From assembly GCA_002701395.1 (NCBI GenBank), contig NZVC01000060.1:5118-66874 (forward strand): DNA of 61,757 nt, read 5' to 3'. Of this stretch, positions 55,203 to 61,757 are shown one piece after another. Position 1 is the first letter of the stretch; each line of letters begins with the position of its first letter. The notes below the pieces were generated by a model. It had not been told where the DNA came from, did not search any database, and saw nothing but the letters and a program-made list of their open reading frames with translations. The DNA comes from Maritimibacter sp. GTDB lineage: Bacteria > Pseudomonadota > Alphaproteobacteria > Rhodobacterales > Rhodobacteraceae. The position numbers were made by a program, and so were the translations under genes.

Positions 55203-55424
55203 TTAGAAGCCGAGGCCGGCGTACTTGTTCTTGAACTTCGACACGCGGCCGCCGGTGTCCATCAGGCGGGTGCCGCCACCGGTCCAAGCCGGGTGAACCG
55301 AGGGATCGACGTCAAGCGACATGGTGTCGCCTTCAGCGCCCCACGTGCTTTTCATCTGGACCACGGTGCCATCGACCAGTTTGACGTCGATGATGTGGTA
55401 TTCGGGATGGGTATCTTTTTTCAT
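55203..55424 (-). CDS. rpmE: 50S ribosomal protein L31
   Basis: L31 (73 aa) without the zinc cysteines, the form usual in alphaproteobacteria: [20 protein letters not shown] and the end [23 protein letters not shown]. It lies 12 bases behind rplS and ends the unit. Confidence 0.97.
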   Translation of the reverse strand: MKKDTHPEYHIIDVKLVDGTVVQMKSTWGAEGDTMSLDVDPSVHPAWTGGGTRLMDTGGRVSKFKNKYAGLGF

Positions 55425-55436
55425 CGTCCGGTTTCC

Positions 55437-55820
55437 TTACGCCTCGGCGCCCTTGGGGGCCTTGTAGTTGGTGACTTCGGCGATACGGGCCGATTTGCCG
55501 CGACGCGAGCGCAGGTAGTACAGCTTCGCACGACGGACCTTGCCGCGGCGGACCACGGTGATCGAGTCGATGTTGGTCGCGTACAGCGGGAACACACGTT
55601 CCACGCCTTCGCCGAAGGAAATCTTGCGGACGGTGAACGAGCCCGCGATGCCCGAGCCGTTCTTGCGGCTGATGCAGACGCCTTCGTAGTTCTGCACCCG
55701 GGTGCGGGTGCCTTCGGTCACTTTGTAACCGACGCGGATGGTGTCACCGGCTTTGAAGTCCGGGATATCCTTGCCGAGCTCAGCGATCTGCTCGGCTTCC
55801 AGTTGCGCGATCAGGTCCAT
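55437..55820 (-). CDS. rplS: 50S ribosomal protein L19
   Basis: L19 (127 aa) at the subunit interface. [30 protein letters not shown] and [41 protein letters not shown] identify it. The ATG at 55820 has GGAG eight bases upstream; a GTG three codons earlier lies too close to that site. trmD lies 286 bases upstream on the same strand. Confidence 0.97.
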   Translation of the reverse strand: MDLIAQLEAEQIAELGKDIPDFKAGDTIRVGYKVTEGTRTRVQNYEGVCISRKNGSGIAGSFTVRKISFGEGVERVFPLYATNIDSITVVRRGKVRRAKLYYLRSRRGKSARIAEVTNYKAPKGAEA

Positions 55821-56106
55821 CTGATCCACTCCTATTTTGCCCCCGGTTTTCCCGGGAAGGTTAATGCCGCCTCAGAGCTCTCGGTCTTCTGTCGGGTCCA
55901 CCGTGGTGCCCGCCGGAGATACAGGTCGTCGTTCCTTGGTCTGCCGTTCTCCGGGTCCGGGAAGGCGGGGTGAAGAAACCCCTTGTCCGGTTCCGTTTGG
56001 GAACAGCAGCAAACCTGAATCGGGTGTCCCCGTCAGGTCCGGCGTCTTCTAGGCATTGCAGGGTGGCTTGGCAAGGGAAAAGGCGGCCCGCTGATGGGCG
56101 TGAAAG
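55821..56106 (-). other. trmD-rplS spacer
   Basis: 286 bases between trmD and rplS. In many bacteria the two are almost adjacent. The spacer has GC-rich short repeats (CCCCGGTTTTCCCGGGAA next to rplS) and could hold an rplS promoter or a leader RNA, but no clear promoter, riboswitch or gene was recognised. Confidence 0.5.
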
Positions 56107-56940
56107 CTAACGCTTCTTGGGTTTATCCGACGTGTCCCGCGCCTCGTAGGCGTCCCACAGGTCGGGACGCCGGTCGCGGGTGATCGCCTCGGACTGTTGG
56201 CGGCGCCATTTCGCGATTTCACCGTGATGACCCGACAGCAGGACAGGGGGGATCGCGTGGCCCTTCCACTCGGCGGGTTTGGTGTACTGCGGATGTTCAA
56301 GAAGGCCGTCGGAAAAGCTTTCCTCTTCTGTCGACGCTTCGTTGCCCAGCACGTTGGGCAGCAGGCGGACCGTGGCGTCCAGCATGGCTTGTGCCGCGAT
56401 CTCTCCGCCGGTCAGGACGAAGTCGCCAAGGCTGACTTCTTCGATTCCGTAGTGGTCGATGACGCGCTGGTCGAGGCCTTCGAACCGGCCGCAGACCATT
56501 GTGACGCCACGGGCCTTCGACAGGCGCCGCGCCATCGCCTGATCGAACCGGCGGCCACGCGGCGACAGGTAGATCACCGGCCAGTTTTCAGCGGATGCCG
56601 TTCCCCGCCGCGCGGCGAATTCCAGCGCGCGGCCCATGATGTCGGCCCGAAGAACCATCCCGGCGCCGCCACCGGCGGGCGTGTCGTCGACATTGCGGTG
56701 CCGGCCCTCGCCGAAGATGCGCAGGTCGATGGGATCAAGCTGCCACAGACCGCGATCCAGCGCGCGGCCGGTCAACGAGTGGCCCAGCACGCCCGGAAAC
56801 GACTCGGGGAACAGAGTGATGATCCGCGCCGTCCACGCCCCGGCAAGGTCGGGGCGGTCCGTCATCAGGTCACGGGGCTGGGCGCTTGCGCCGATGGCGA
56901 GGCGGCCATGAGATTTCGAGGGTTTGTCGTCCTGGCTCAT
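56107..56940 (-). CDS. trmD: tRNA (guanine37-N1)-methyltransferase
   Basis: TrmD (277 aa) methylates G37 of tRNAs to prevent frameshifts. The SPOUT trefoil knot is formed by YLSPRGRRFDQAMARRL, VCGRFEGLDQRVIDHY and LGDFVLTGGEIAAQAMLDATVRLLPNVLGN; the C-terminal HPQYTKPAEWKGHAIPPVLLSGHH is conserved. An N-terminal extension of about 25 residues precedes the usual start (WTARIITLFPESFPG); MTDRPDLAG at residue 26 is a possible inner start. The usual partners rpsP and rimM are not upstream. Confidence 0.95.
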   Translation of the reverse strand: MSQDDKPSKSHGRLAIGASAQPRDLMTDRPDLAGAWTARIITLFPESFPGVLGHSLTGRALDRGLWQLDPIDLRIFGEGRHRNVDDTPAGGGAGMVLRADIMGRALEFAARRGTASAENWPVIYLSPRGRRFDQAMARRLSKARGVTMVCGRFEGLDQRVIDHYGIEEVSLGDFVLTGGEIAAQAMLDATVRLLPNVLGNEASTEEESFSDGLLEHPQYTKPAEWKGHAIPPVLLSGHHGEIAKWRRQQSEAITRDRRPDLWDAYEARDTSDKPKKR

Positions 56941-56978
56941 GGCCGCTCAATAGCGGAATTCGTGGCGAATGCCAGCGG

Positions 56979-57140
56979 TCACGCGATGGCTATGATCCCG
57001 AACAGGACCAGCAGGAACAGCACCAGCACCACAAGAATCAGCAGCTTCGCACCCGATAGCGCAAGGCCCGAAAGCTTGCCAAAGCCAAGAAGACCGGCGA
57101 CGGCGGCGACGGCCAGAAGTATGAGAATCCATTCGAGCAT
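56979..57140 (-). CDS. DUF1328-like small membrane protein
   Basis: A 53-aa protein consisting of two hydrophobic segments: MLEWILILLAVAAVAGLLGF and LSGAKLLILVVLVLFLLVLFG, with a Gly-rich turn. This is the layout of the DUF1328/YtjA family of small inner-membrane proteins of unknown role. GGACATCTCTGAA lies upstream as a weak ribosome binding site. It lies 38 bases before trmD on the same strand. Confidence 0.7.
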   Translation of the reverse strand: MLEWILILLAVAAVAGLLGFGKLSGLALSGAKLLILVVLVLFLLVLFGIIAIA

Positions 57141-57247
57141 TTCAGAGATGTCCTTCAACCTTGTCCGCGCGGAAATGCGGGACCTTTGAAGCGACAACGC
57201 CTGAAACCGGGTGGCTGTTCCGATTGTCCCGACGGGACCGGGCTGTG

Positions 57248-57985
57248 TCAGATCGAAAGCTTCTTGAAAATCGGCTCTGGGACGGACCGGATGATCAGCA
57301 TGATATAGCGCCAGAAGAAGGGCGTGTAGATCACGTTCCGCTTCTTGCGCACGGCTTTCAGGATGTCCGCGGCCACCTTCTCGGGCGATGCGACAAGGAA
57401 CATGCCCTCGATGCCCCACGTCATGCCGGTGTCCACGAAGCCCGGCTTCACCGTCACCACGTGACAGCCCGCGCGGGTCAGCCGGTTGCGAAGCCCCGAC
57501 AGATAGGTCGCGAACCCGGCCTTGGCGGCGCCGTAGACATAGTTGCCAACCCGGCCCCGGTCACCGGCGACCGATCCGACGCCGACGACGGCGCCCTTGC
57601 CGCGCTTTTCCATCACGGGGGCCAGCATGGTCAGCAGCCGGGCAGGGCCGGTGAAGCTGTCGGTGACGGTGCCGTCGATCAGCGAGGGGTCGGCGTCGAT
57701 CTGCGCCTGCTCGGGCATCGAGCCGACGAAGACGGCGGCGTTGATCGTGCCCTCTAGCGTCTCGGCCCTCGCGATGATCGGGGCGAAGGTTTCGGGGTCG
57801 CGGGCGTCGAAAACCGCCGTCTCTGCCAGCCGTGCGCCGCGCAGGCGGGCATCGTCGGCCATCGCCTGCAACTCGTCGGTATCGCGGCCCGCAAGGATGA
57901 CGCCGTCGCCGCGTTCCGCCAGCGCCCGCGCCATCGCGCGTGCCATCGACGAAGTTGCGCCAAGAAGGATCCACGTCTCGGTCAT
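57248..57985 (-). CDS. SDR-family reductase, DprE2-like
   Basis: A 245-aa short-chain dehydrogenase. The NAD(P) motif is WILLGATSSMARAMARALAERGDGVILAGRD and the catalytic pair is in YVYGAAKAGF (Tyr-x3-Lys). GSVAGDRGRVGNYVYG and the C-terminal membrane-associating KKRNVIYTPFFWRYIMLIIRSVPEPIFKKL are typical of decaprenylphosphoryl-2-keto-ribose reductase DprE2. Its start overlaps the stop of the DprE1-like gene (ATGA), so the two probably work as an epimerase pair. Confidence 0.82.
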   Translation of the reverse strand: MTETWILLGATSSMARAMARALAERGDGVILAGRDTDELQAMADDARLRGARLAETAVFDARDPETFAPIIARAETLEGTINAAVFVGSMPEQAQIDADPSLIDGTVTDSFTGPARLLTMLAPVMEKRGKGAVVGVGSVAGDRGRVGNYVYGAAKAGFATYLSGLRNRLTRAGCHVVTVKPGFVDTGMTWGIEGMFLVASPEKVAADILKAVRKKRNVIYTPFFWRYIMLIIRSVPEPIFKKLSI

Positions 57986-59292
57986 GCCGCCCCCCGCAAT
58001 TTCAGCCGACGCACAAGGTCGGTCTTCAGCACGCCGTCGGGATCGGCCTTCGCCACCTCTGCGCGCCACGCTTCAAGTTCAGGATACATCTGCGGAATCC
58101 GGTCTGCCGAACACAGGGCGTCCTTCGCGAAATAGATCCGCCCCCCGGCATCGGCGGTCTGCGCCTCTAGCCGGTGGATCAGCTTTTCCGCCTCGGGCCG
58201 GGCCCGCAGATCACAGGCGAGGGTGTAACCTTCCATCGGGAAGCTCAGATGCCCCGCGCGGCCCGGCCCGGTGCGTTTGAGCACCGCCAGCGGGGACGCA
58301 AGACTGGACACAGCGACGCGGCCCAGCATGTCGCGGATCACCTCGGCAGCGGCCAGCGGCACGACGCACTGGAACTGGTGGAACCCGTGCTTGCCGTACA
58401 GTCGGTTCCAGTCGTGCAGCTTGTCGAGCGGGAAGAAGAAGTTGTCCAGCGGCTTGACCACCGTGCGCCCGCGCTTGGGGACGCGGCCATAATACATCCG
58501 GTTGAACAGCCGCACGACCGGCGGCGACAACGCGAGTCCGGGCGCGTCGAACGGCACCGACTTCGAGGCTTTTTTCGGAGGCACCAGCCCGACGATGGTT
58601 TCACCTTCCTCAAGGATGCCGCGGCCAAGCCGGGCGCCCGTGGCGGTGGTGTCGATCCAGCCCACGGTATAGCTGGCCTGGCTTTCATCCAGTAGGGCGC
58701 GGAACGTATCGAAATCGGGCGCGCGGCGTTCCGTGACGGTCATCACGTCGCCCTTGATCCGGCGCAGCCGAAGGGTTGCGGTGGCGATCACGCCGGTCTG
58801 CCCCAGTCCGCCCGCGGTGGCGCGGAACAGGTCGGTGTCCGGCAGAACGGTCTGCGCGGTTCCGTCGGGGGCGATCAGGGTCAGTTCGGTCACATGCTGG
58901 CAGAAGCTGCCGTCAAGGTGGTGGTTCTTGCCGTGCACATCGTTGGCGATGGCGCCGCCCACCGTGGCAAAACCGGTGCCGGGCAGCACAGCGGGAATCC
59001 AGCCCCGAGGCCCAAGCGTGTCGACGATCTCGCCCAGCGTGACGCCAGCCTCTACGGTCAACAGGTCCGTGTCGGTGTCGAAGGCAAGAAACTTGTCCAG
59101 ACGGGTCATGTCGATGGCGCGGCCGCCATCGTTCAGGCAGGCGTCCCCATAGGATCGGCGCATGCCGATGGCCGGAGAGGGCTCTTGCTGCATCAACAGG
59201 TCAAGGGCGGCGCGACGTTCCGGGCGCGCCAGTTGCCCCTCGGCCCGCAGGGCGCGGCCCCAGCCTTCGTATTCAGCGGTTTTCCAGCGCAT
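57982..59292 (-). CDS. FAD-binding oxidoreductase, DprE1-like
   Basis: A 436-aa FAD enzyme of the VAO/PCMH family. The FAD-binding stretches GMRRSYGDACLNDGGRAIDM and LPGTGFATVGGAIANDVHGKNHHLDGSFCQHV match decaprenylphosphoryl-beta-D-ribose 2'-oxidase DprE1, as does the C-terminal RIYFAKDALCSADRIPQMYPELEAW. With the SDR gene it would turn polyprenyl-phospho-ribose into polyprenyl-phospho-arabinose, a donor for surface arabinosylation. No prenyltransferase or arabinosyltransferase is in the window. AGGAAAGAC precedes the start. Confidence 0.85.
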   Translation of the reverse strand: MRWKTAEYEGWGRALRAEGQLARPERRAALDLLMQQEPSPAIGMRRSYGDACLNDGGRAIDMTRLDKFLAFDTDTDLLTVEAGVTLGEIVDTLGPRGWIPAVLPGTGFATVGGAIANDVHGKNHHLDGSFCQHVTELTLIAPDGTAQTVLPDTDLFRATAGGLGQTGVIATATLRLRRIKGDVMTVTERRAPDFDTFRALLDESQASYTVGWIDTTATGARLGRGILEEGETIVGLVPPKKASKSVPFDAPGLALSPPVVRLFNRMYYGRVPKRGRTVVKPLDNFFFPLDKLHDWNRLYGKHGFHQFQCVVPLAAAEVIRDMLGRVAVSSLASPLAVLKRTGPGRAGHLSFPMEGYTLACDLRARPEAEKLIHRLEAQTADAGGRIYFAKDALCSADRIPQMYPELEAWRAEVAKADPDGVLKTDLVRRLKLRGAA

Positions 59293-59480
59293 GTCTTTCC
59301 TTCGTGCGGCACCCTTTAGGTGGGGCTCTGCTTCATCGCTCGTGCCCTGGGATCTAGATACAAACTTGGGCGAAACTATGGACCTGTTTCTGCAATGGGA
59401 ACACTGGTTCGTTCCGGGTGGCCTTACGACTGTCTGCCGCGTGGCCCACCGACATTCGTTACAAACATTAATGCAGGTTA

Positions 59481-59488
59481 AGTGTGCA
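59481..59488 (+). promoter_or_regulatory. AGTGTGCA element, copy 1
   Basis: In the AT-richer gap before the first small secreted protein gene, 120 bases before its start, preceded by AATGCA (59470-59475) and the repeat TTAA-N6-TTAA (59468-59481). The same octamer occurs before the two following paralogues. The rest of the 315-base gap (59293-59607) shows no gene. Confidence 0.5.
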
Positions 59489-59607
59489 GGGCTGCACGGA
59501 GATAACGCGCCGGTGTTCTCAATGTGCGTTGAACTTGGGCGGCCAGCCACCATTTCGGGCTGACCGACGGCAAGGTGCCGCCGCAACATCCGTCTAGGAG
59601 ACACGAA

Positions 59608-59835
59608 ATGAAGACCTTCCTCGCAGCCGTGGTGGCGCTGACCGCCGCATCGCCGGTTCTTGCCAACGACCAACTGGCGGAAAGCCTTGGCGTCGAGCCC
59701 GGCCAGTACACGCTGGAACAGCTCGTCGCGCTTAAGGGCGCCCAGGACGAGTCCGGTAACGAAGCCCGGGTGAACCTGAACAACATCGCCGAGCAGTCGA
59801 CCCGCTCTGTCCAGAACCCGATCGTCATCAAGTAA
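59608..59835 (+). CDS. small secreted protein, paralogue 1
   Basis: A 75-aa protein with a signal peptide (MKTFLAAVVALTAASPVLA). The mature 56 residues begin NDQLAESLGVEPGQYTLEQLVALKGA and share this block with the next two genes; then ESGNEARVNLNN. No Cys, no membrane segment, slightly acidic. AGGAG lies upstream. The family is unrecognised by name; I have the impression that similar proteins occur widely in Rhodobacterales. Three tandem copies suggest dosage or division of labour in the periplasm. Confidence 0.75.
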   Translation: MKTFLAAVVALTAASPVLANDQLAESLGVEPGQYTLEQLVALKGAQDESGNEARVNLNNIAEQSTRSVQNPIVIK

Positions 59836-59936
59836 CCCTGCCCGCGTTTCGGGGTCCTGCAACGTCGGGCCCGGCACTGCACGACACCTGATGGCAATCC
59901 GCAAATTCATTGTGACTGTTCATACCGTCCATGTTG

Positions 59937-59944
59937 AGTGTGCA
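59937..59944 (+). promoter_or_regulatory. AGTGTGCA element, copy 2
   Basis: Located 127 bases before the second small secreted protein gene, in a region of unusual AT content with TAAACATACAGTGATAAAAA downstream and a further TGCATTGA at 59981. Confidence 0.5.
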
Positions 59945-60070
59945 TCAGTAAACATACAGTGATAAAAAAACTCAAAGCCGTGCATTGACGAACGAAATGA
60001 GCAGGCCTAGATGCAGTCTCACAGCGGGAACGACCCGCACAGAAACAAACTCGAAAGAAGGAACTACGTT

Positions 60071-60322
60071 ATGAAAACCATCATCGCTGCCGCACTCGCC
60101 CTGACCGCCGCTTCGCCGGTTCTGGCCAACGACCAACTGGCCCGCAGCCTGGGTGTCGAGCCCGGCGAATACACGCTGGAAGAGCTGGTCGTGCTGAAAG
60201 GCGCCGCTTCCGAAACCGGCAACGAAGCTCGTGTCTACCTGGGCAACCTGGAAGATGCGTCGCGTTCGACCCAGAACCCGGTTGCTTTGAACGCGTTCAT
60301 CGCTGCTGACGAAGCCGAGTGA
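60071..60322 (+). CDS. small secreted protein, paralogue 2
   Basis: An 83-aa protein with signal peptide (MKTIIAAALALTAASPVLA) and the family block NDQLARSLGVEPGEYTLEELVVLKGA, then GNEARVYLGNLEDAS and a C-terminal extension NAFIAADEAE that is absent in paralogue 1. It is most similar to paralogue 1 in the first 45 residues and to paralogue 3 in the YLGN part. GAAAGAAGGAA lies upstream. It is followed by a large hairpin that probably ends the transcript. Confidence 0.75.
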   Translation: MKTIIAAALALTAASPVLANDQLARSLGVEPGEYTLEELVVLKGAASETGNEARVYLGNLEDASRSTQNPVALNAFIAADEAE

Positions 60323-60330
60323 TCGCGATC

Positions 60331-60383
60331 TTTCAGGCCGGTTGGCGGGCCTCCTCCCTGACCTCCCCGCCGGCCTGAAATTT
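60331..60383 (+). terminator. terminator-like hairpin after paralogue 2
   Basis: Perfect 11-bp stem TTTCAGGCCGG (60331-60341) and CCGGCCTGAAA (60370-60380) with a 28-base loop that can pair further, followed by TTT. Confidence 0.6.
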
Positions 60384-60448
60384 CCGTCCGTGCAACCTGA
60401 CACATAGAAATGTGCGAAAATGCACTAATGCATGTATTACGTGAAGTA

Positions 60449-60456
60449 AGTGTGCA
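60449..60456 (+). promoter_or_regulatory. AGTGTGCA element, copy 3
   Basis: 100 bases before the third small secreted protein gene, with AATGCAT (60427-60433) and a TGCA at 60421 upstream. The arrangement AATGCA...AGTGTGCA is that of copy 1 with 11 more bases in between, one helical turn. Confidence 0.5.
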
Positions 60457-60555
60457 TTGATGGTCAGGGCGACATGGATATATGACCCCCACGGCGGCCG
60501 AGGTCGCCAGACGAAAACGCGGCGGCCGAAGCCGCCAAAAACAAGGAAGAACATC

Positions 60556-60810
60556 ATGAAAACCGCATTTGCAGCCGCTCTGGCACTCGCCGTCGCTGGT
60601 CCCGCTCTCGCTGACGACGCTCAGCTGGCCAAAAGCCTTGGCGTTCAGCCCGGCGAATTCACTGCCGCTGAACTGACGATCCTGAAAGGCGCTCAGGGCC
60701 AAGGCGGCAACGAAGGCCGTGTCTACCTCGGCAACATGGAAACCAACCATGCCGCCCCGGTGAACCAGCGTGCCGTTCGCGAATTCCTCGCGATCGAAGC
60801 TGCCGACTAA
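60556..60810 (+). CDS. small secreted protein, paralogue 3
   Basis: An 84-aa protein with signal peptide (MKTAFAAALALAVAGPALA). The mature part DDAQLAKSLGVQPGEFTAAELTILKGA is the family block with Gln and Phe substitutions; then GGNEGRVYLGNMETN and the end NQRAVREFLAIEAAD. It is the most diverged copy. AAGGAAGAACATC precedes the start. A perfect terminator follows. Confidence 0.75.
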   Translation: MKTAFAAALALAVAGPALADDAQLAKSLGVQPGEFTAAELTILKGAQGQGGNEGRVYLGNMETNHAAPVNQRAVREFLAIEAAD

Positions 60811-60844
60811 GGCAATCGGTTTCGGCCAAGGCCGAACCAACAAA

Positions 60845-60868
60845 AAAGGGGGCCATCCGGCCCCCTTT
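60845..60868. terminator. terminator after paralogue 3
   Basis: Perfect 10-bp stem AAAGGGGGCC / GGCCCCCTTT with an ATCC loop; T and A runs on both sides allow it to serve the convergent CoA-transferase gene too. Confidence 0.85.
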
Positions 60869-60891
60869 AAATATCTCGACCAAAGGCCGCG

Positions 60892-61518
60892 TCAGACGAT
60901 CGCGGCCTTTGTCTTTTCCCGGATCTCGTCTTCGGTGACACCCGGCGCCAGCGCGACGATCTTCAGCCCGCCGTCGACCACGTCCAGCACACCAAGGTTC
61001 GTGATGATCCGATCCACGACACCTGTGCCCGTCAACGGCAGGGTGCATTCTTTCAGAACCTTCGATTCGCCGGCCTTGTTGGTGTGATCCATCACGACCA
61101 CGACCCGCTTCACGCCGGCGACCAGATCCATCGCCCCGCCCATGCCTTTGACCAGCTTGCCGGGGATCATCCAGTTCGCCAGGTCACCGTTTTCGGCCAC
61201 TTCCATCGCGCCCAGGATGGCCATGGCGATCTTGCCGCCACGGATCATGCCGAAGCTTTGCGCGCTGTCGAAATAGGCGGTCTGCGGCAATTCGGTAATG
61301 GTCTGCTTGCCGGCGTTGATCAGGTCGGGGTCGACCTCGTTCTCGGTGGGGAAGGGGCCCATGCCCAGCATCCCGTTCTCCGACTGCAGCGTGACTTCGA
61401 TACCCTCGGGGATGAAGTTCGACACCAGCGTCGGAATGCCGATGCCCAGGTTCACGTACCAGCCGTCTTCCAGTTCCTGCGCCGCACGCGCAGCCATTTG
61501 ATTGCGGTCCCAAGCCAT
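60892..61518 (-). CDS. scoB: 3-oxoacid CoA-transferase, subunit B
   Basis: The beta subunit (208 aa) of a heterodimeric family-I CoA-transferase, which moves CoA between succinyl-CoA and acetoacetate or a related acid. [30 protein letters not shown] opens the fold; the catalytic Glu lies in [32 protein letters not shown] and [20 protein letters not shown] are conserved. The gene upstream is not the expected subunit A; its end does not resemble ScoA. AGGATGAGCGACAG precedes the start. Confidence 0.93.
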   Translation of the reverse strand: MAWDRNQMAARAAQELEDGWYVNLGIGIPTLVSNFIPEGIEVTLQSENGMLGMGPFPTENEVDPDLINAGKQTITELPQTAYFDSAQSFGMIRGGKIAMAILGAMEVAENGDLANWMIPGKLVKGMGGAMDLVAGVKRVVVVMDHTNKAGESKVLKECTLPLTGTGVVDRIITNLGVLDVVDGGLKIVALAPGVTEDEIREKTKAAIV

Positions 61519-61578
61519 CTGTCGCTCATCCTCCGTGACGCCGGCCGCTTCGGGCCGGACAGGGTGCTTCCCTAGGGG

Positions 61579-61757
61579 CTACTTTTGCAGCCCCAGAACA
61601 TCAAGTATTTCCCGCCATTGCAGCGCACCGAAATCGGCATTCATGTGGGCCTTGTCGTCGTCGCCATGCGCGCGATCGTTCAGCCGGGCGGAGCCGCGCG
61701 AAAATTCGGCACGAGTCAGACCGTTGTCGGCGAATGTGATGGCCGGCTGATCCACCA
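61579..61757 (-). CDS. C-terminal end of an unidentified gene
   Basis: The last 58 codons of a gene that runs out of the window: it contains DQPAITFADNGLTRAEFSRGSA, RLNDRAHGDDDKAHMNADFG and the end ALQWREILDVLGLQK. No family is recognised; it is not ScoA. The 60-base gap to scoB suggests one transcript. Confidence 0.6.
   Translation of the reverse strand, partial: VDQPAITFADNGLTRAEFSRGSARLNDRAHGDDDKAHMNADFGALQWREILDVLGLQK

Noticed and set aside
59468..59481. TTAA-N6-TTAA before the first small secreted protein, resembling a CtrA box
   Set aside because: The CtrA consensus has seven bases between the half-sites; here there are six, and the other two paralogues lack it.
59162..59563. Plus-strand frame containing MDLFLQWEHWFVPGG before the small secreted proteins
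   Set aside because: Half of it overlaps the DprE1-like gene, it has no good ribosome binding site and shows no family.
1..61757. tRNA genes, CRISPR arrays, insertion sequences, prophage
   Set aside because: None recognised by eye on either strand; no transposase or integrase protein among the frames.

Overview
The window is a GC-rich, densely coded chromosomal segment from an alphaproteobacterium, most likely of the Rhodobacterales (Rhodobacter/Roseobacter-type). The evidence is the pairing of the alphaproteobacterial cell-cycle genes gcrA and mipZ, the ohr/ohrR pair, DUF1127 and DUF1513 genes, and the style of the S10/spc ribosomal cluster. No transposase, integrase, phage gene, CRISPR array, tRNA or rRNA was seen. 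Species was not determined.

Layout. 1-11446: the end of the S10 operon and the spc operon (rpsC, rplP, rpmC, rpsQ, rplN, rplX, rplE, rpsN, rpsH, rplF, rplR, rpsE, rpmD, rplO, secY, adk). It is cut twice by terminators and by non-ribosomal genes: a 2OG-oxygenase and a PRC-barrel protein after rplP, and an unknown gene and an exported intradiol dioxygenase after rpmD. It stops at adk without rpsM/rpsK/rpoA/rplQ. 11447-19719: a dispersed-repeat pair, rimO, two tandem SARP/TPR regulators, a DUF1127 peptide, an AsmA protein and gcrA. 20116-23825: argD, argF and gnd. 23964-31202: hrpB, a DUF3108 protein, meaB, ohr-ohrR with a clear operator, rpmB, a sirtuin, a low-molecular-weight phosphatase and a small secreted protein.

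31339-38260 is a periplasmic iron/haem region: DUF1513, imelysin and di-haem oxidoreductase form one operon. A second operon reads 54-aa ORF, hemP, 160-aa Cys protein, IrpA-type imelysin. htpX sits between the two on the other strand. 38565-46326: a methyltransferase, a thioesterase and a three-gene transglutaminase / ATP-grasp-alpha-E / transglutaminase-DUF2126 operon, which is preceded by a run of nested palindromes (46364-46502). 46727-49468: an NMT1-type ABC transporter. 49541-55052: a FGGY kinase, an aldehyde dehydrogenase, mipZ and a third SARP/TPR regulator. 55203-56940: rpmE, rplS and trmD. 57248-59292: a DprE2/DprE1-like pair. 59608-60810: three tandem paralogous small secreted proteins that share an upstream motif. 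60892-61757: CoA-transferase subunit B and the end of an unidentified gene.

The least explained items are the palindrome array in front of the transglutaminase operon, the triplet of small secreted proteins with the common AGTGTGCA element, the three large SARP/TPR regulators of which only one keeps the BTAD segment, the compact hemP operon with two unknown partners, and the 2OG-oxygenase directly behind rplP. All functional calls come from reading the sequence and from family knowledge; no database search was run.
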